Notes: a model not told the origin generated them from the letters alone. Positions 17,454-26,530 are shown, counted from the first letter of the stretch. The stretch is DNA of 58,782 nucleotides from Cyanobacteriota bacterium erpe_2018_sw_21hr_WHONDRS-SW48-000092_B_bin.40 (GCA_030917395.1 JAUPUU010000356.1:1-58782); one strand, 5' to 3'. Program-made: numbers and translations.

Positions 17454-17584
17454 CGCTTTCCTTTCGTGGCGTGGTAATTGGCAAAGAGAATACTGTGCTT
17501 GTTCTAGCAGCTTCTTTATGGTTATACGGAGCTGCTGGGAAAATTAGAGAGCTGAATGTTCTGTGGCGTTAGTCTTCTTCCGCT

Positions 17585-18598
17585 TTAGTGGTGAATCGGT
17601 AAGTATGGATTTAGAATGTCTTCATGGACTAAAGAAAATGACGTTAGAGCTGTCCTTCCCGGTGCCAGCTTGCTTGTGCGCCATACGCATGGTTTGCTTG
17701 TAATTGTGGCTGATAGGTCGTGCTTCTCCTCGGCAGTAAGTTGCTCTAAGAAGGCGTCGAAAGCTTGATCTATTGGTCTAGTTTTGCTTCCTTTCTTTAG
17801 TTTAGAGACCTTGTTGATAGTGACAGAACCAAGGTATCTTTTGAAGAACTCTGTGCCTAGGTTATTTTCCAGAAAGAAATCGACGGGAAAGTCATCGTTG
17901 GATGTATTTAGGAACGGCTCGTCTGTGTAAACTGCTACATCGATTACGTCTTTGTTTCGCCTTGCTATCATTTGAAAATCTTTGCTGTGGTAGTCGTGTG
18001 TTCTTACCAGTGAGACGCTATCGGCGCCCTGGGGTCTGCCTTGAGGGAAGCCGTAACCCACATAGAAGTTCTTTATTTTGCTTCTCTCTGCTTCTTCGAC
18101 TAAAGCTCTTGGGTTGATTTTGCATTGTGTTAGTTCGCAGTCTCCATGAGTAAAGGCGATTTCCCTTTGGCCGTCGTGTATAGGCCCTAATTTGAAATGT
18201 ACTTTGGGGCAGAGTTCTTGTAGCTTTAGCCTGAGCTTTTGAATAGATGGATCGTTCTCTTGCTTAGCATCGTAGAGTTCAGAATTGATTGTTTTAAACC
18301 ACGACCAAAACCATACGGCTTCAGAATTGGCGACGTCTTGTCTGTGTGCCGTGCAAATATCGCCGATGCTGCACCCTACTAGCCAGAACAAAAAAGGAAA
18401 AATCGTCGTAAAGGGAATTAGGCATAAGCAAGCTGCAGTCACGTAGTATTTTTGGCGTTTGTCTTTAGTCGCCGTGCAGTAAATTACGCCGGCTGAGATC
18501 AGGAAAAGTACTATTCCTGCTATAACGAAGATTGGGTAGCATATGATTGCGCCAATAGTAGGAAGAATAAACTCCAATATTGCACCTGTAAATTTCAA
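17585..18598 (-). CDS. Hypothetical membrane-anchored protein
   Basis: A 337-residue protein with three N-terminal hydrophobic segments (about residues 8-22, 24-45 and 54-75), then a soluble region of about 240 residues. The soluble part contains TKDKRQKY near the membrane, several Cys and a Lys-rich basic stretch (SKLKKGSKTRPIDQAFDAFL). No known family is recognised. It is separated from the beta-helix gene downstream by about 130 bases and is divergent from the WG-repeat gene. Confidence 0.55.
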   Translation of the reverse strand: MKFTGAILEFILPTIGAIICYPIFVIAGIVLFLISAGVIYCTATKDKRQKYYVTAACLCLIPFTTIFPFLFWLVGCSIGDICTAHRQDVANSEAVWFWSWFKTINSELYDAKQENDPSIQKLRLKLQELCPKVHFKLGPIHDGQREIAFTHGDCELTQCKINPRALVEEAERSKIKNFYVGYGFPQGRPQGADSVSLVRTHDYHSKDFQMIARRNKDVIDVAVYTDEPFLNTSNDDFPVDFFLENNLGTEFFKRYLGSVTINKVSKLKKGSKTRPIDQAFDAFLEQLTAEEKHDLSATITSKPCVWRTSKLAPGRTALTSFSLVHEDILNPYLPIHH

Positions 18599-18767
18599 TG
18601 GGCCAATTGTTGTCGTTCTTCTTTGATATCAGTTGGATATTGTAACTCTTTTGCCAACAGGTAGCTCTTTTGCTGCTTTTCTCCTATGGCAAATTGCTTG
18701 AGGGCAAACAGTATCCAATGCCAGATAATGAGTAAGATAGATTTACTCTGTGCCAGTGGGTGAGACT

Positions 18768-20060
18768 ATGCTTAGTACTTCACGAATACCAGCAATAGCG
18801 ATCATGGTTGTCCTGTCCGTTGGCGGACTATGGTTTTCTGCGCCCCCGGTTATGTTTTACTTCTTCCTTGTTGTCGACAGTCTTGAACGGGCTGGTGAAC
18901 CGTTTGGCTTCATCGATTACACTGGTAAGGTCGTTAATGATTTGCGCAGTTTCAATCAAGCTTGGTATAACCACAGTACCTTTTCTCGGTTTTCAGAAGG
19001 CCTTTGTGCGGCTGGTACGCCAATTTTCGACGAAGATTCTGGTGTAACGAGAGAGCGATGTGTCTACTTACGACCAGACGGATCATTTGTTGCTAACAAC
19101 GCCACTTTCTACGGTGCAGGCGATTTCGCTGAGGGCCTTGCTGTTGTTGATGTGAAGAAGGGAAGTCTTCTCCATCGCGAATTTGATATGCGGCACTATT
19201 TTGATGGCGACTGTAGTTTCATCGACGAAACAGGAGTTCGTAAATGTGGTTCTTACGGTTTGGCTCAGAATTTTTCACAGGGCCTGGCGGCGGTGCGGCC
19301 GAAGGATAGCTTGTATTGGCAGTTTATCGACAAAAATGGCACTACAAAGATTAAAGGCTCATACTCAGATGTTTCGGCCTTCGCACAGAACCGAGCCGCT
19401 GTGTGCGTTAACGATAAATGGGGCTTAATTGATAAGAGCGGGAAGATAATTTTGGCGCCGGTCTATGACCATGAAATTAGACCTTTTCGTGAGGGTCTAG
19501 CGGCTGTGGCTGTTCCAAAAGACAACCGCATTGATTATTTGAATGCCGATGGGGAAATTCAATTTAGTCTTGCTAGACCTTTTCCTGAGCCCATAAATTT
19601 CAGAAGCTTTGAGCAGGGGGCGAGTGAAAATGTCGCAACTAAAGCAGATACGAACCCTCCTGGTCGTCAGCTTGATTTGAACTATGACGTTTCCGAAGGT
19701 CTGGTTGTGATTGAGAAGAATGGAAAATTCGGTTACTCCGACGTTTCTGGCCGAACAGTTATTGCTCCTCGCTTTGACTATTGCTGGCCCTTCGTTGAGG
19801 GTCGTGCGCGGGTCTTTCAGAGGGCTTCTGTGAAAGGATATTTTGGCTTTATTGATCACGCTGGCAACCAAGTTATTCCGTGCAGGTACGCTGCGGCCCA
19901 CGATTTTTCAGAGGGCTTCGCTGTTGTAGCGACTCATGACTGCGATCACAGCGAGTACATTGATTATTCTGGCCGCAGTGTTTTTAGCAGAACATTTCCC
20001 CAGGCAAAGTCATTTCATGAAGGCCGGGCCTTTGTGGGGCGACCTCCGCGGAATCTTTAG
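18768..20060 (+). CDS. WG-repeat protein, membrane-anchored
   Basis: A 430-residue protein with a hydrophobic N-terminus (IAIMVVLSVGGLWFSAPPVM) that anchors or exports it. At least seven WG (KWG)-type repeats follow, each of the form F(S/R)EGLA.V......G(F/L)ID..G.....YD, e.g. NDKWGLIDKSGKIILAPVYD and KFGYSDVSGRTVIAPRFDYC. These beta-rich repeats usually act in surface or protein-interaction roles. I take the ATG at 18768; a GTG at 18750 is possible. The repeat ends abruptly at the C-terminus (FHEGRAFVGRPPRNL). A secreted-protein gene follows after 108 bases. Confidence 0.75.
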   Translation: MLSTSRIPAIAIMVVLSVGGLWFSAPPVMFYFFLVVDSLERAGEPFGFIDYTGKVVNDLRSFNQAWYNHSTFSRFSEGLCAAGTPIFDEDSGVTRERCVYLRPDGSFVANNATFYGAGDFAEGLAVVDVKKGSLLHREFDMRHYFDGDCSFIDETGVRKCGSYGLAQNFSQGLAAVRPKDSLYWQFIDKNGTTKIKGSYSDVSAFAQNRAAVCVNDKWGLIDKSGKIILAPVYDHEIRPFREGLAAVAVPKDNRIDYLNADGEIQFSLARPFPEPINFRSFEQGASENVATKADTNPPGRQLDLNYDVSEGLVVIEKNGKFGYSDVSGRTVIAPRFDYCWPFVEGRARVFQRASVKGYFGFIDHAGNQVIPCRYAAAHDFSEGFAVVATHDCDHSEYIDYSGRSVFSRTFPQAKSFHEGRAFVGRPPRNL

Positions 20061-20168
20061 CGCGAGCAAAAATGACTTTTTTAAAGCCTCGGCACTTTCA
20101 AGAGTTTTTCAGATCTATTCGTTTAAATAGCACTGTCGGCCAGCAGTTTTTGCCAGCGGAGAGTGATT

Positions 20169-20717
20169 ATGTCAGTGAAATTCAAGTTTGTAGTCTGCGC
20201 CTTACTAAGTTTGATTCTTAATGCAGTTATTCAAAACAGTGTTTCCGCTCAGTCTGCGCGCCCTAGGCAACGCTTTTTACCACCCTGCCAGCTTGATAGC
20301 TTTGTTGCCAACGCAGGCCGGCACGCCGAAGACATATACGGTGACGAGGGCATCAACGGCATGCCACCTCCGTTGGCTTATTTTACTAAAGCCAGCAGAA
20401 TCAACGCCGGTATTATGGACCAGCGCGATGCCGGTCTGACCACCGGTCACGGCAGCTATATGCCTAACGCCTCTGGTAAAGATGAGTATTTGGCTGGTGG
20501 GCAGTCTGAATGGGATTTGAGTGGCAGTCGAGGCCATTCTTCTTTGGATTATATGGACGGTAATGTAATTCTCGAGCGTTCTGCCAGCTTGCCCGGCCTT
20601 TATTCGTATAATGCCGACGGTTCGGTAGCATCCTGTCGCGATGGTGCTGGCAAGTATTGGTATCCTCGATACAATGCCGATGGCGACATTTATACCTGGG
20701 GGCAAACTCCTCAATAA
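20169..20717 (+). CDS. Secreted IYGDEG-family protein (copy 1)
   Basis: A 182-residue exported protein with a signal peptide cleaved near VSAQ. The ATG at 20169 has GGAG 7 bases upstream; a GTG at 20163 is less likely. Residues 42-100 carry LDSFVANAGRHAEDIYGDEG, then INGMPPP, SRINAGI and LTTGHGSYMP. The minus-strand gene at 49475-49945 carries the same ordered blocks, so the two are paralogues of an unknown secreted family. The C-terminal half here, rich in Gly, Tyr, Asp and Asn (e.g. YSYNADGSVASC, YPRYNADGDIYTWG), is absent from the other copy. Function unknown. Confidence 0.65.
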   Translation: MSVKFKFVVCALLSLILNAVIQNSVSAQSARPRQRFLPPCQLDSFVANAGRHAEDIYGDEGINGMPPPLAYFTKASRINAGIMDQRDAGLTTGHGSYMPNASGKDEYLAGGQSEWDLSGSRGHSSLDYMDGNVILERSASLPGLYSYNADGSVASCRDGAGKYWYPRYNADGDIYTWGQTPQ

Positions 20718-20725
20718 GCTTAGCG

Positions 20726-20745
20726 CTTCTTCTTCTTCTTCTTCT
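20726..20745. repeat. CTT trinucleotide microsatellite
   Basis: An uninterrupted run of about six and two-thirds CTT units, 9 bases after the stop of the IYGDEG-family gene. It is noncoding and short; length variation by slippage is possible. Confidence 0.6.
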
Positions 20746-20863
20746 GGGAGATAAACAAATTCACCAGTTGTAATTTGCCTCTCTTTGTTTTTGCTAAACT
20801 AGAGCCCTAGAAACACTCTTGTCTTTAGAGCATCTGTCTTCGAGGGAATTGAAGGAGTTCATC

Positions 20864-21307
20864 ATGAAGCGCTATGTAGTTTTATCTCTCGCCGCGGCCT
20901 TGTCGCTTTTAGCAACTGGTTTTACGAGCGCCCCATGCCAAGCTCAATTCCTCAAGACTCTCCAAGATAGCTTACTTGGGGGGCAGAACGGTCAGCAACA
21001 AGGCAATGCTCTGAGTCAGCAGCCACCGGCCCTTGTTGGCACGGTTAATTTGCCACCAGCTCAATATCTCATGACCAATGTTCAGAGCGGCCAAGCGTTC
21101 TACGTCACAGTACAGAACGGCCAGATGTTCCTTGGTGGTCAGCAAGTTGCTCAACCTAACTTGATGCAGAATCAAACTGTTGCACCGCAACAGCCAACAC
21201 AGCAAGGCAGTGGCGGTTTTGGTGGTATGGTCAAAAACGGTCTGGGTAGCTTCTTGCAAAATCAGATTGCTCCGCAACAAGGGCAGCAACTTGTACCTAA
21301 TCAGTAG
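20864..21307 (+). CDS. Secreted Gln/Asn-rich protein
   Basis: A 147-residue exported protein. GGAG lies 6 bases before the ATG at 20864, and the start gives a classic signal peptide (RYVVLSLAAALSLLATGFTS, cleavage near CQAQ). The mature part is rich in Gln and Gly (GQQQGNALSQQPPALVGTVN, VAPQQPTQQGSGGFGG, QIAPQQGQQLVPNQ) with one beta-rich stretch (YLMTNVQSGQAFYVTVQNGQ). It may be a surface or matrix protein. No family is recognised. Its stop is followed at once by an 18-bp tandem array. Confidence 0.6.
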   Translation: MKRYVVLSLAAALSLLATGFTSAPCQAQFLKTLQDSLLGGQNGQQQGNALSQQPPALVGTVNLPPAQYLMTNVQSGQAFYVTVQNGQMFLGGQQVAQPNLMQNQTVAPQQPTQQGSGGFGGMVKNGLGSFLQNQIAPQQGQQLVPNQ

Positions 21308-21309
21308 TT

Positions 21310-21399
21310 AGTCCTCGGTCGGTCGCTAGTTCTTGGTCAATCACTAGCTCTTGGTCGCACACTAGTTCTCGGCCAGTCGCTAGTTCTCAATAATCACTG
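21310..21399. repeat. 18-bp tandem array, five units
   Basis: Five head-to-tail 18-bp units start at 21310, 21328, 21346, 21364 and 21382, with consensus AGTTCTYGGTCRRTCRCT. The first four differ from the consensus at two to four positions; the fifth is more diverged. The array begins two bases after the stop of the Gln-rich gene and ends 26 bases before the convergent terC stop. Confidence 0.75.
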
Positions 21400-21424
21400 G
21401 CTGAGTCAATTGCAGCAGTGGCTC

Positions 21425-22159
21425 TCAAGAAGCCTGGTGCGCTTTCTCTTCTTTCTTTTTGCGAGATGCGGCAAGATTGAGAAATTCAACGAATACCGAA
21501 AATGCCATAGCTCCGTAGATGTAACCCTTGGCGATGTGGTGACCAAGCGCGTCTCCGACCAGCACCACACCGATAAGTAGTAGAAAGCTCAGCGCCAGCA
21601 TTTTCACTGTCGGATGTTTGGAAATGAAGTTGCTGACTGATGTCGAAAATATCATCATGGTAATGACCGAAATAACGACCGCTGTAACCATAATCCAGAG
21701 TTCATCGACCATGCCTACTGCGGTGATTACCGAATCTAGTGAGAACACTATATCTAGTATCAGTATTTGAACAAGTGTGCCTATGAAGGTAGAATTCTTC
21801 TTCGTTGAAAGTTCGTCACCGTCACCTTCTATGCGCTCATGAATCTCTCTTGTAGCCTTGGCGACGAGAAACAATCCACCGCCTAAAAGCAAGAGATCGC
21901 GTCCAGAAAATGGGTGGTTGAAAACTTGGAAGAGTGGAGCCTTCAAGCTCATCACCCAAGAAAGTGAGAATAGCAACATAATTCGTGTCAGCATCGCTAG
22001 TGCTAAACCCAGCAATCTAGCCTTGCGTCGCTGATGCTCAGGCAGTCTTGATGCCAGAATCGAAATAAAGATGATGTTGTCGATGCCGAGTACTATTTCC
22101 ATTGCAGTGAGCGACGCTAGCGCAGCTGCAATCTCGGTGTCGATTAGTAAGAAGTTCAT
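21425..22159 (-). CDS. TerC-family integral membrane protein
   Basis: A 244-residue protein with about seven membrane helices. Two acidic helix motifs define the family: AMEIVLGIDNIIFISILASR near residues 20-40 and LDIVFSLDSVITAVG near 133-148, with repeated acidic metal-binding residues. Family members are linked to manganese or other metal export and to tellurium resistance. A short cytoplasmic loop (HERIEGDGDELSTKKN) and a Lys/Glu-rich tail (RKKKEEKAHQAS) are seen. The upstream 147 bases contain a 7-bp hairpin (22223-22244), but I could not match the manganese riboswitch consensus there. Confidence 0.92.
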   Translation of the reverse strand: MNFLLIDTEIAAALASLTAMEIVLGIDNIIFISILASRLPEHQRRKARLLGLALAMLTRIMLLFSLSWVMSLKAPLFQVFNHPFSGRDLLLLGGGLFLVAKATREIHERIEGDGDELSTKKNSTFIGTLVQILILDIVFSLDSVITAVGMVDELWIMVTAVVISVITMMIFSTSVSNFISKHPTVKMLALSFLLLIGVVLVGDALGHHIAKGYIYGAMAFSVFVEFLNLAASRKKKEEKAHQAS

Positions 22160-22306
22160 GTGGTTTCCAAATTCGCGGGCTGTACCTTTCGCTGTAAGCT
22201 CGCTGGAGTCATTCTCGAGATCGACAGCTTAGCACTTAGCTGTCATCGAATTCTTTCGCTATCGATGGCATTGCTTTTGCTATGCGCGTGTTTTTCAGGT
22301 GTTGGT

Positions 22307-23098
22307 TCAAAAAAAGCCGGCGTCTTTGAGCATGTCGTCGGTAGCCTCGGCTGTAGGAGGCAAAATGATTGCTTCCGCTTTTGCTGCCTTTGGATAGGTC
22401 TTTGCTGAAAAAACAGAAGCATCAACTTTTACTTGTGCAATAGCTTTTGTCTTCAAGCGAAAAGCCCTTTCGCTGTCTTCCATATGTAGCAGGCTGACTG
22501 GTACTTGCTGGCTGCCGCTGGGGACATCGTAGAATTTTTCGAGAATAGCGACTGCGCTCTTCGGCGCATTTTTGCACTGAACCACGGTGTAACGAATATC
22601 GCTTGAGTAGCTCTTCTTTTGGCTTTCTTCGAATTTATTGAAATTGAGAAGGTTATCGATCCGCTTTTTGCTGCTAGAAGCATATAATGTGGCTGGCAGT
22701 GCCATGAAAACAACTTGTTTTTGTTTGTATTCTTTAACTTGGCCAAAGTCGCAACCGAGTCTTTGTACTGATGAGCCTTCCCATTTTGTGCCACTTGAAT
22801 ATGATAATTTCTTCTTGTCGCTTACTATCTGAATATTCCACTTTGGTGATTTGCTCAATACGAAGAAGTTACGATCTTGAGCGTCAATTCTGATTGCATC
22901 ATTGGAGATGTAGACATTGCAATTTCCCCATGAAGAAGATACTTGTGATAACTTCCAGGCTAGTACTTGTGGATTGGCCTGGGCCGCTTGAGCTAACAAG
23001 AGAGCGCAGGTAGCGCTGCTGCAAATGAACCGTAGATTACTTTTGAGCGCCAAGTAAATTGGGGCGACCCCAGCTCTTAAATCATTTTTCCAAATCAT
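22307..23098 (-). CDS. Hypothetical exported protein
   Basis: A 263-residue protein with a hydrophobic N-terminal segment (ICSSATCALLLAQAAQA) preceded by about 25 polar residues, probably a long signal peptide cleaved near QAAQA-NPQ. The body is beta-rich (SSWGNCNVYISNDAIRIDAQ, WNIQIVSDKKKLSY) with a Lys/Ser-rich middle; it recalls small outer-membrane or periplasmic domains but matches no family I know. Its start overlaps the stop of the LysM protein by four bases (ATGA), so the two are translationally coupled. Confidence 0.6.
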   Translation of the reverse strand: MIWKNDLRAGVAPIYLALKSNLRFICSSATCALLLAQAAQANPQVLAWKLSQVSSSWGNCNVYISNDAIRIDAQDRNFFVLSKSPKWNIQIVSDKKKLSYSSGTKWEGSSVQRLGCDFGQVKEYKQKQVVFMALPATLYASSSKKRIDNLLNFNKFEESQKKSYSSDIRYTVVQCKNAPKSAVAILEKFYDVPSGSQQVPVSLLHMEDSERAFRLKTKAIAQVKVDASVFSAKTYPKAAKAEAIILPPTAEATDDMLKDAGFF

Positions 23099-24783
23099 GT
23101 TCCCAAATCTGTTGCGCTTGATGCTGTGCCGTCTTGGTATATCTCAATGCCAGGCAGTGATTTGGCTACGGCTTTTAGTTCTACTGGTGTTGAGCTAACT
23201 TTAGCTCCGTCGATGCCACTGGTGGCTTGTGAAATTATAGGCTTTGCGGGATTGGTCGATAGGGCTTTGTCTCCATGTCCAGAATAGCTGCCATGATTGC
23301 TGGCGTGATTGGCACCATGGGCGGTGCTAGCGTGATTGCTGGATAGGTGATTGCTGTGACCGTTGGCTAGATGGTTGCTTGCCGCATGATGGCTGGCATG
23401 ACTGCCTGTATGGCCAGCGGCATGATTGCCGGCTAAATGGCTACCGGCGTGAGAGGCTCCTTCTGAGCCATTCATATGAAGCTGTTGGCCAGGGTGAATC
23501 AAATTAGGATTGCTACCAACCACGTCAGTGTTATTGCTATAAAGTTCTTTCCAATGCTCGCCGCCACCGAGATTGTCTTTAGAGATATCCCAGAGGTTGT
23601 CGCCAGCTTTGACCGTGTAGTCTTGCGCTAAGTGCTCACCACCAAGGCCTCCGGCACCTGGCAATTGCAGTTCGGTGCCAGGCATAATTAACCGTGGGTT
23701 GTTGCCGATTACTGCTTCATTGAGTTTGTAGATTTCGCCCCAGCGGGTGCTGTCGCCCATGTGCTTACCGGCGAGGTCCCAGAGATTGTCGCCTTCTTTT
23801 ACTGTATAAGAAGTAGTTTCTGGAGCATCTGCTTGCCCATCTGCTCCGGCGCCATTTTGAGCGGCGTTGGCATCTCCGGTTGGGTTGCCGTTGGCGTCTA
23901 GGCCCTGATTCCCTAAATTCTGTCCGCCCATGCCTTGTGCGTTTGCTCCGGTCACGCCGCGCTCAAAGCCAGCTCCCGTCTGAGCTCCTTGCATTTGATA
24001 ATTTTGATTTGCTGGTAATTGATTTGGTAAGTTTTGTGGGTCAATCTGTCCCGAATTGGGGCCGATGGTGGAGCCGAATCCCCCACCAGGGTCCATGGCG
24101 AGAAGATTGTTCTCGGCGCCGTTGGCTGGGGCGAAGTTGAGCGTCTGCTGGCCGGCTTGTTCAAATAGAGGCTTGCCGAAGGGAGCGCCGCCGTTGACGT
24201 TGAGGTCGGGTGCGTGGGCAAATCCATAATCTAAAGACTGCCCAGCGCCTTCTAGTGGCTCGGATGAGTTGAAGGATAGTAGATTCTTGCTGTTCAGTGG
24301 TTCAAGGCTGCTGGAATCGCCGAGGGTGGTTATTCCTGGGGCGTCGTCTGGCATCAGGTTGAGATCAATGCCCAGATGCTCAGTTAGGCCGCCAATGCCG
24401 TCCATAATCTGGCCAGTGATGGGGTCGAGCATCGAGAGCATGTCGTTGGCGCCGAAGAATGATCCCAGAAATTCAAAGAATGAGGAAACCAGGCTCAAAT
24501 GGCCTGGCATCTTCATAATCATGTTGACCAATGGCGACATTTGCTCAGCGCCGGGCATGGGCATTCCTGTTGGAGTCAGGGCTGCGGCTTCGATTCCCGA
24601 TGGCGTAGGCATCGAGGGCAGGAATGATTCGGCGCCTTGGGGCTTAAAGAAGTTGGTGGCGGCAGAAATGTCTTTGGGGCTGCTCAACTGGGTTTGAACG
24701 TCAGCCCTGACGGCAGTGAATGACTCCGTGGGATGCGGAGCCTCAGGGATACCGTCTAACGGTAGGGCTTTTTCTGCTGGCAT
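23095..24783 (-). CDS. Double-LysM protein with histidine-rich tail
   Basis: A 562-residue protein. Residues 1-300 are low-complexity (Gly, Asn, Pro, Gln, Leu) without a standard signal peptide. Two LysM domains follow: YTVKEGDNLWDLAGKHMG (about 322-372) and YTVKAGDNLWDISKDNLG (about 387-437). LysM binds peptidoglycan or related glycans. Then comes a stretch of about 65 residues (about 440-510) made of short His/Asn/Ala/Ser/Gly repeats such as GSHLAGNHAAGHTGSHASHH, with more than a dozen histidines, a plausible metal-binding region. It is coupled by a four-base overlap to the exported protein downstream. How it leaves the cell is unclear. Confidence 0.78.
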   Translation of the reverse strand: MPAEKALPLDGIPEAPHPTESFTAVRADVQTQLSSPKDISAATNFFKPQGAESFLPSMPTPSGIEAAALTPTGMPMPGAEQMSPLVNMIMKMPGHLSLVSSFFEFLGSFFGANDMLSMLDPITGQIMDGIGGLTEHLGIDLNLMPDDAPGITTLGDSSSLEPLNSKNLLSFNSSEPLEGAGQSLDYGFAHAPDLNVNGGAPFGKPLFEQAGQQTLNFAPANGAENNLLAMDPGGGFGSTIGPNSGQIDPQNLPNQLPANQNYQMQGAQTGAGFERGVTGANAQGMGGQNLGNQGLDANGNPTGDANAAQNGAGADGQADAPETTSYTVKEGDNLWDLAGKHMGDSTRWGEIYKLNEAVIGNNPRLIMPGTELQLPGAGGLGGEHLAQDYTVKAGDNLWDISKDNLGGGEHWKELYSNNTDVVGSNPNLIHPGQQLHMNGSEGASHAGSHLAGNHAAGHTGSHASHHAASNHLANGHSNHLSSNHASTAHGANHASNHGSYSGHGDKALSTNPAKPIISQATSGIDGAKVSSTPVELKAVAKSLPGIEIYQDGTASSATDLGT

Positions 24784-25094
24784 TAGTTAGTAAGGTGGCG
24801 GAGGAATTTGCCATTATTGGGGCAACAGCGAGCGCTTGTCAAGTGAAAGTGTTGGCTGCCTTACAAAATCGATGAAACCAGCTTTCTATCATGGTTTCGC
24901 GTGGGGAATATACGATAACTTAGCTCTTGCCAAGATATGTCTTTTGATCAGATACTATATCTCGTTAAGTACAACAAAGAAGTTCTCTTGGCGGAGGACT
25001 AATTGATCGAAAACAAAATGGAGGCTTGCAGTCGATCTAAGTAAAATTGGCGACAATTGTCTTGACCAACAATTGGCTAAAAGGCGGGTATTGA
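24784..25094. other. Intergenic region upstream of the LysM operon
   Basis: 311 bases without a supported gene. They should hold the promoter for the minus-strand LysM operon, but I see no strong -35/-10 pair. A GGAGGA site followed by a TTG frame of 13 codons (about 25003) may be the start of the degraded element downstream. Confidence 0.4.
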
Positions 25095-25469
25095 ATGCGA
25101 GGCAGAAGACTGTCTATTACTGTTGGATCGTCTTATAGAGATCATTCAGCAGGTACTGGGAAAAGAACCGATCTACTTTCGAGCTATTCGGAAAGAGTGC
25201 TAACAGATGGATATCGTGCTTACCTGCGAGGGGATAAGCTCAACGTCCGCGCCGAGCACTTTATGGAGCAAACGAAGTGCAAGAACGCAGATCAAACTAG
25301 ACACAGTAGACCAACGGAGGTTTCGCGCCTCCGCCATTTAGAAGGGCGTTTCGAGTGGGTTTTAACCCTGCGAGAAAAGCTCACTCTATTTCTGTTGAAC
25401 GCATGTCGAATTAAACATCACAACCGACTACAGAGGAGGCCAGTGCGCAGATCCAAACACTTAAGTTGA
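25095..25469 (+). mobile_element. Possible degraded DDE transposase fragment
   Basis: A 124-codon frame whose middle reads ERVLTDGYRAYL, like the second catalytic Asp region of IS1/IS1595-type transposases. Its end reads TLREKLTLFLLNACRIKHHN, like their C-terminal helices. The first 30 residues look out of frame; a coding-like alternative frame (LLLLDRLIEIIQQVLGKEPI) covers the same bases at about 25107-25200, which suggests a frameshift. No terminal inverted repeats are seen. Assignment to a transposase is tentative. Confidence 0.35.
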
Positions 25470-25507
25470 TTTAGGTTGCTAGTCTATCTAAATCCTGATT
25501 GATAGGC

Positions 25508-26530
25508 CTAGAAAGCTAGATTGAAGGCGCGCCACATACTCGACTGAGAGTAATTTGTGGTATTGGGAAAAAACACTGAATTCGCTGCATTTGGATAAAT
25601 TCCAGGGCCCGACGAACCAATCGCGCCCTGGAATTTTCCTATTTTGAAACTAGCTAAAGGCGCTCCAACTGCGGGATAGCCGTAGGGGCTATAAGCACCG
25701 CCATAGGGATAGCCGTAGCCACCGTATCCTAAATTACCATAACCTAAATTGCCATAACCTAAATTGCCGTAACCATAATATGGATTGCCACCACCGGCGA
25801 AGCTATTGAAAGTGTTCCAAGGTGTGTAACCGCCTGGTGCACCGCCCAAGTATCCGTTGTTGAACCCATTGTTATAGCCGTTGTAATATCCGTTGTAATA
25901 ACTTGGGCCGCCGATGTTTATGCCACCACGGCCGCCACCGAAGTTAATTGAAAGTCCTGGTCGGTAGTAGGGGTTGCCATAGGGATTTCCATAGCCTGGG
26001 TAGCCGTATCCTGGATAGCCAAAGCCATATCCGGGATAGCCGTACTGGGGATAACCATAGTTGGGATAACCCAGGGCACGATAGTTAAGGTTGGGGTTGG
26101 CGTAGCCTGGCATGTTGTAGCCAGGCACGCCGTAACCGAAGGGCGAAGGGCCAGCGAAGCCATTGAAAGGCAGCGGCTGAAAGGTACTCTCAATTTGGTT
26201 GACGAAAGGCTTTACGCCGCTGCCGGCCCAGGGGTCATCAGCTGCATCTTTGATCGGTACTATGTTTCCGTGGGGATCAACTGAAACACCTACTCGGCTC
26301 AAATCAATGGGAATGGTAGGTTTGGGTTTTGGTTTGCTTTTGGGAGCTGTTACTTCTTCCATGAACAAATCGCCATTTTCGCCAACAAAGGCTTCGCCCT
26401 CATCTTTGGCTGCTGGTTGGGCCGCAATGGCTGTGGTGGCAGTTAAGATGCTCACGGTTGTTGCGCAAATCAATGACAAGCCTAAAAGCTGGGTCGCTAT
26501 TGGCAGTCTATTTTTCGCTGTCATTGCCAT
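25508..26530 (-). CDS. Exported Gly/Tyr/Pro-rich protein
   Basis: A 340-residue protein with a signal peptide (LLGLSLICATTVSILTATTA, cleavage near AIAAQPA). The central 180 residues are dominated by Tyr, Gly, Pro and Asn in short tandem units such as YGYPGYGFGYPGYG and YGNLGYGNLGYGNLGYGG. This is a low-complexity region like those of surface or matrix proteins. The C-terminal 50 residues (FKIGKFQGAIGSSGPGIYPN) are more ordered. It overlaps the upstream gene by 23 bases on the same strand, so the two are coupled. I know no functional family. Confidence 0.65.
   Translation of the reverse strand: MAMTAKNRLPIATQLLGLSLICATTVSILTATTAIAAQPAAKDEGEAFVGENGDLFMEEVTAPKSKPKPKPTIPIDLSRVGVSVDPHGNIVPIKDAADDPWAGSGVKPFVNQIESTFQPLPFNGFAGPSPFGYGVPGYNMPGYANPNLNYRALGYPNYGYPQYGYPGYGFGYPGYGYPGYGNPYGNPYYRPGLSINFGGGRGGINIGGPSYYNGYYNGYNNGFNNGYLGGAPGGYTPWNTFNSFAGGGNPYYGYGNLGYGNLGYGNLGYGGYGYPYGGAYSPYGYPAVGAPLASFKIGKFQGAIGSSGPGIYPNAANSVFFPNTTNYSQSSMWRAFNLAF

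Noticed and set aside
22160-22306. Manganese riboswitch (yybP-ykoY) upstream of terC
   Set aside because: TerC genes often carry this riboswitch, but I could not find the conserved internal-loop sequences in this 147-base region, only a 7-bp hairpin.
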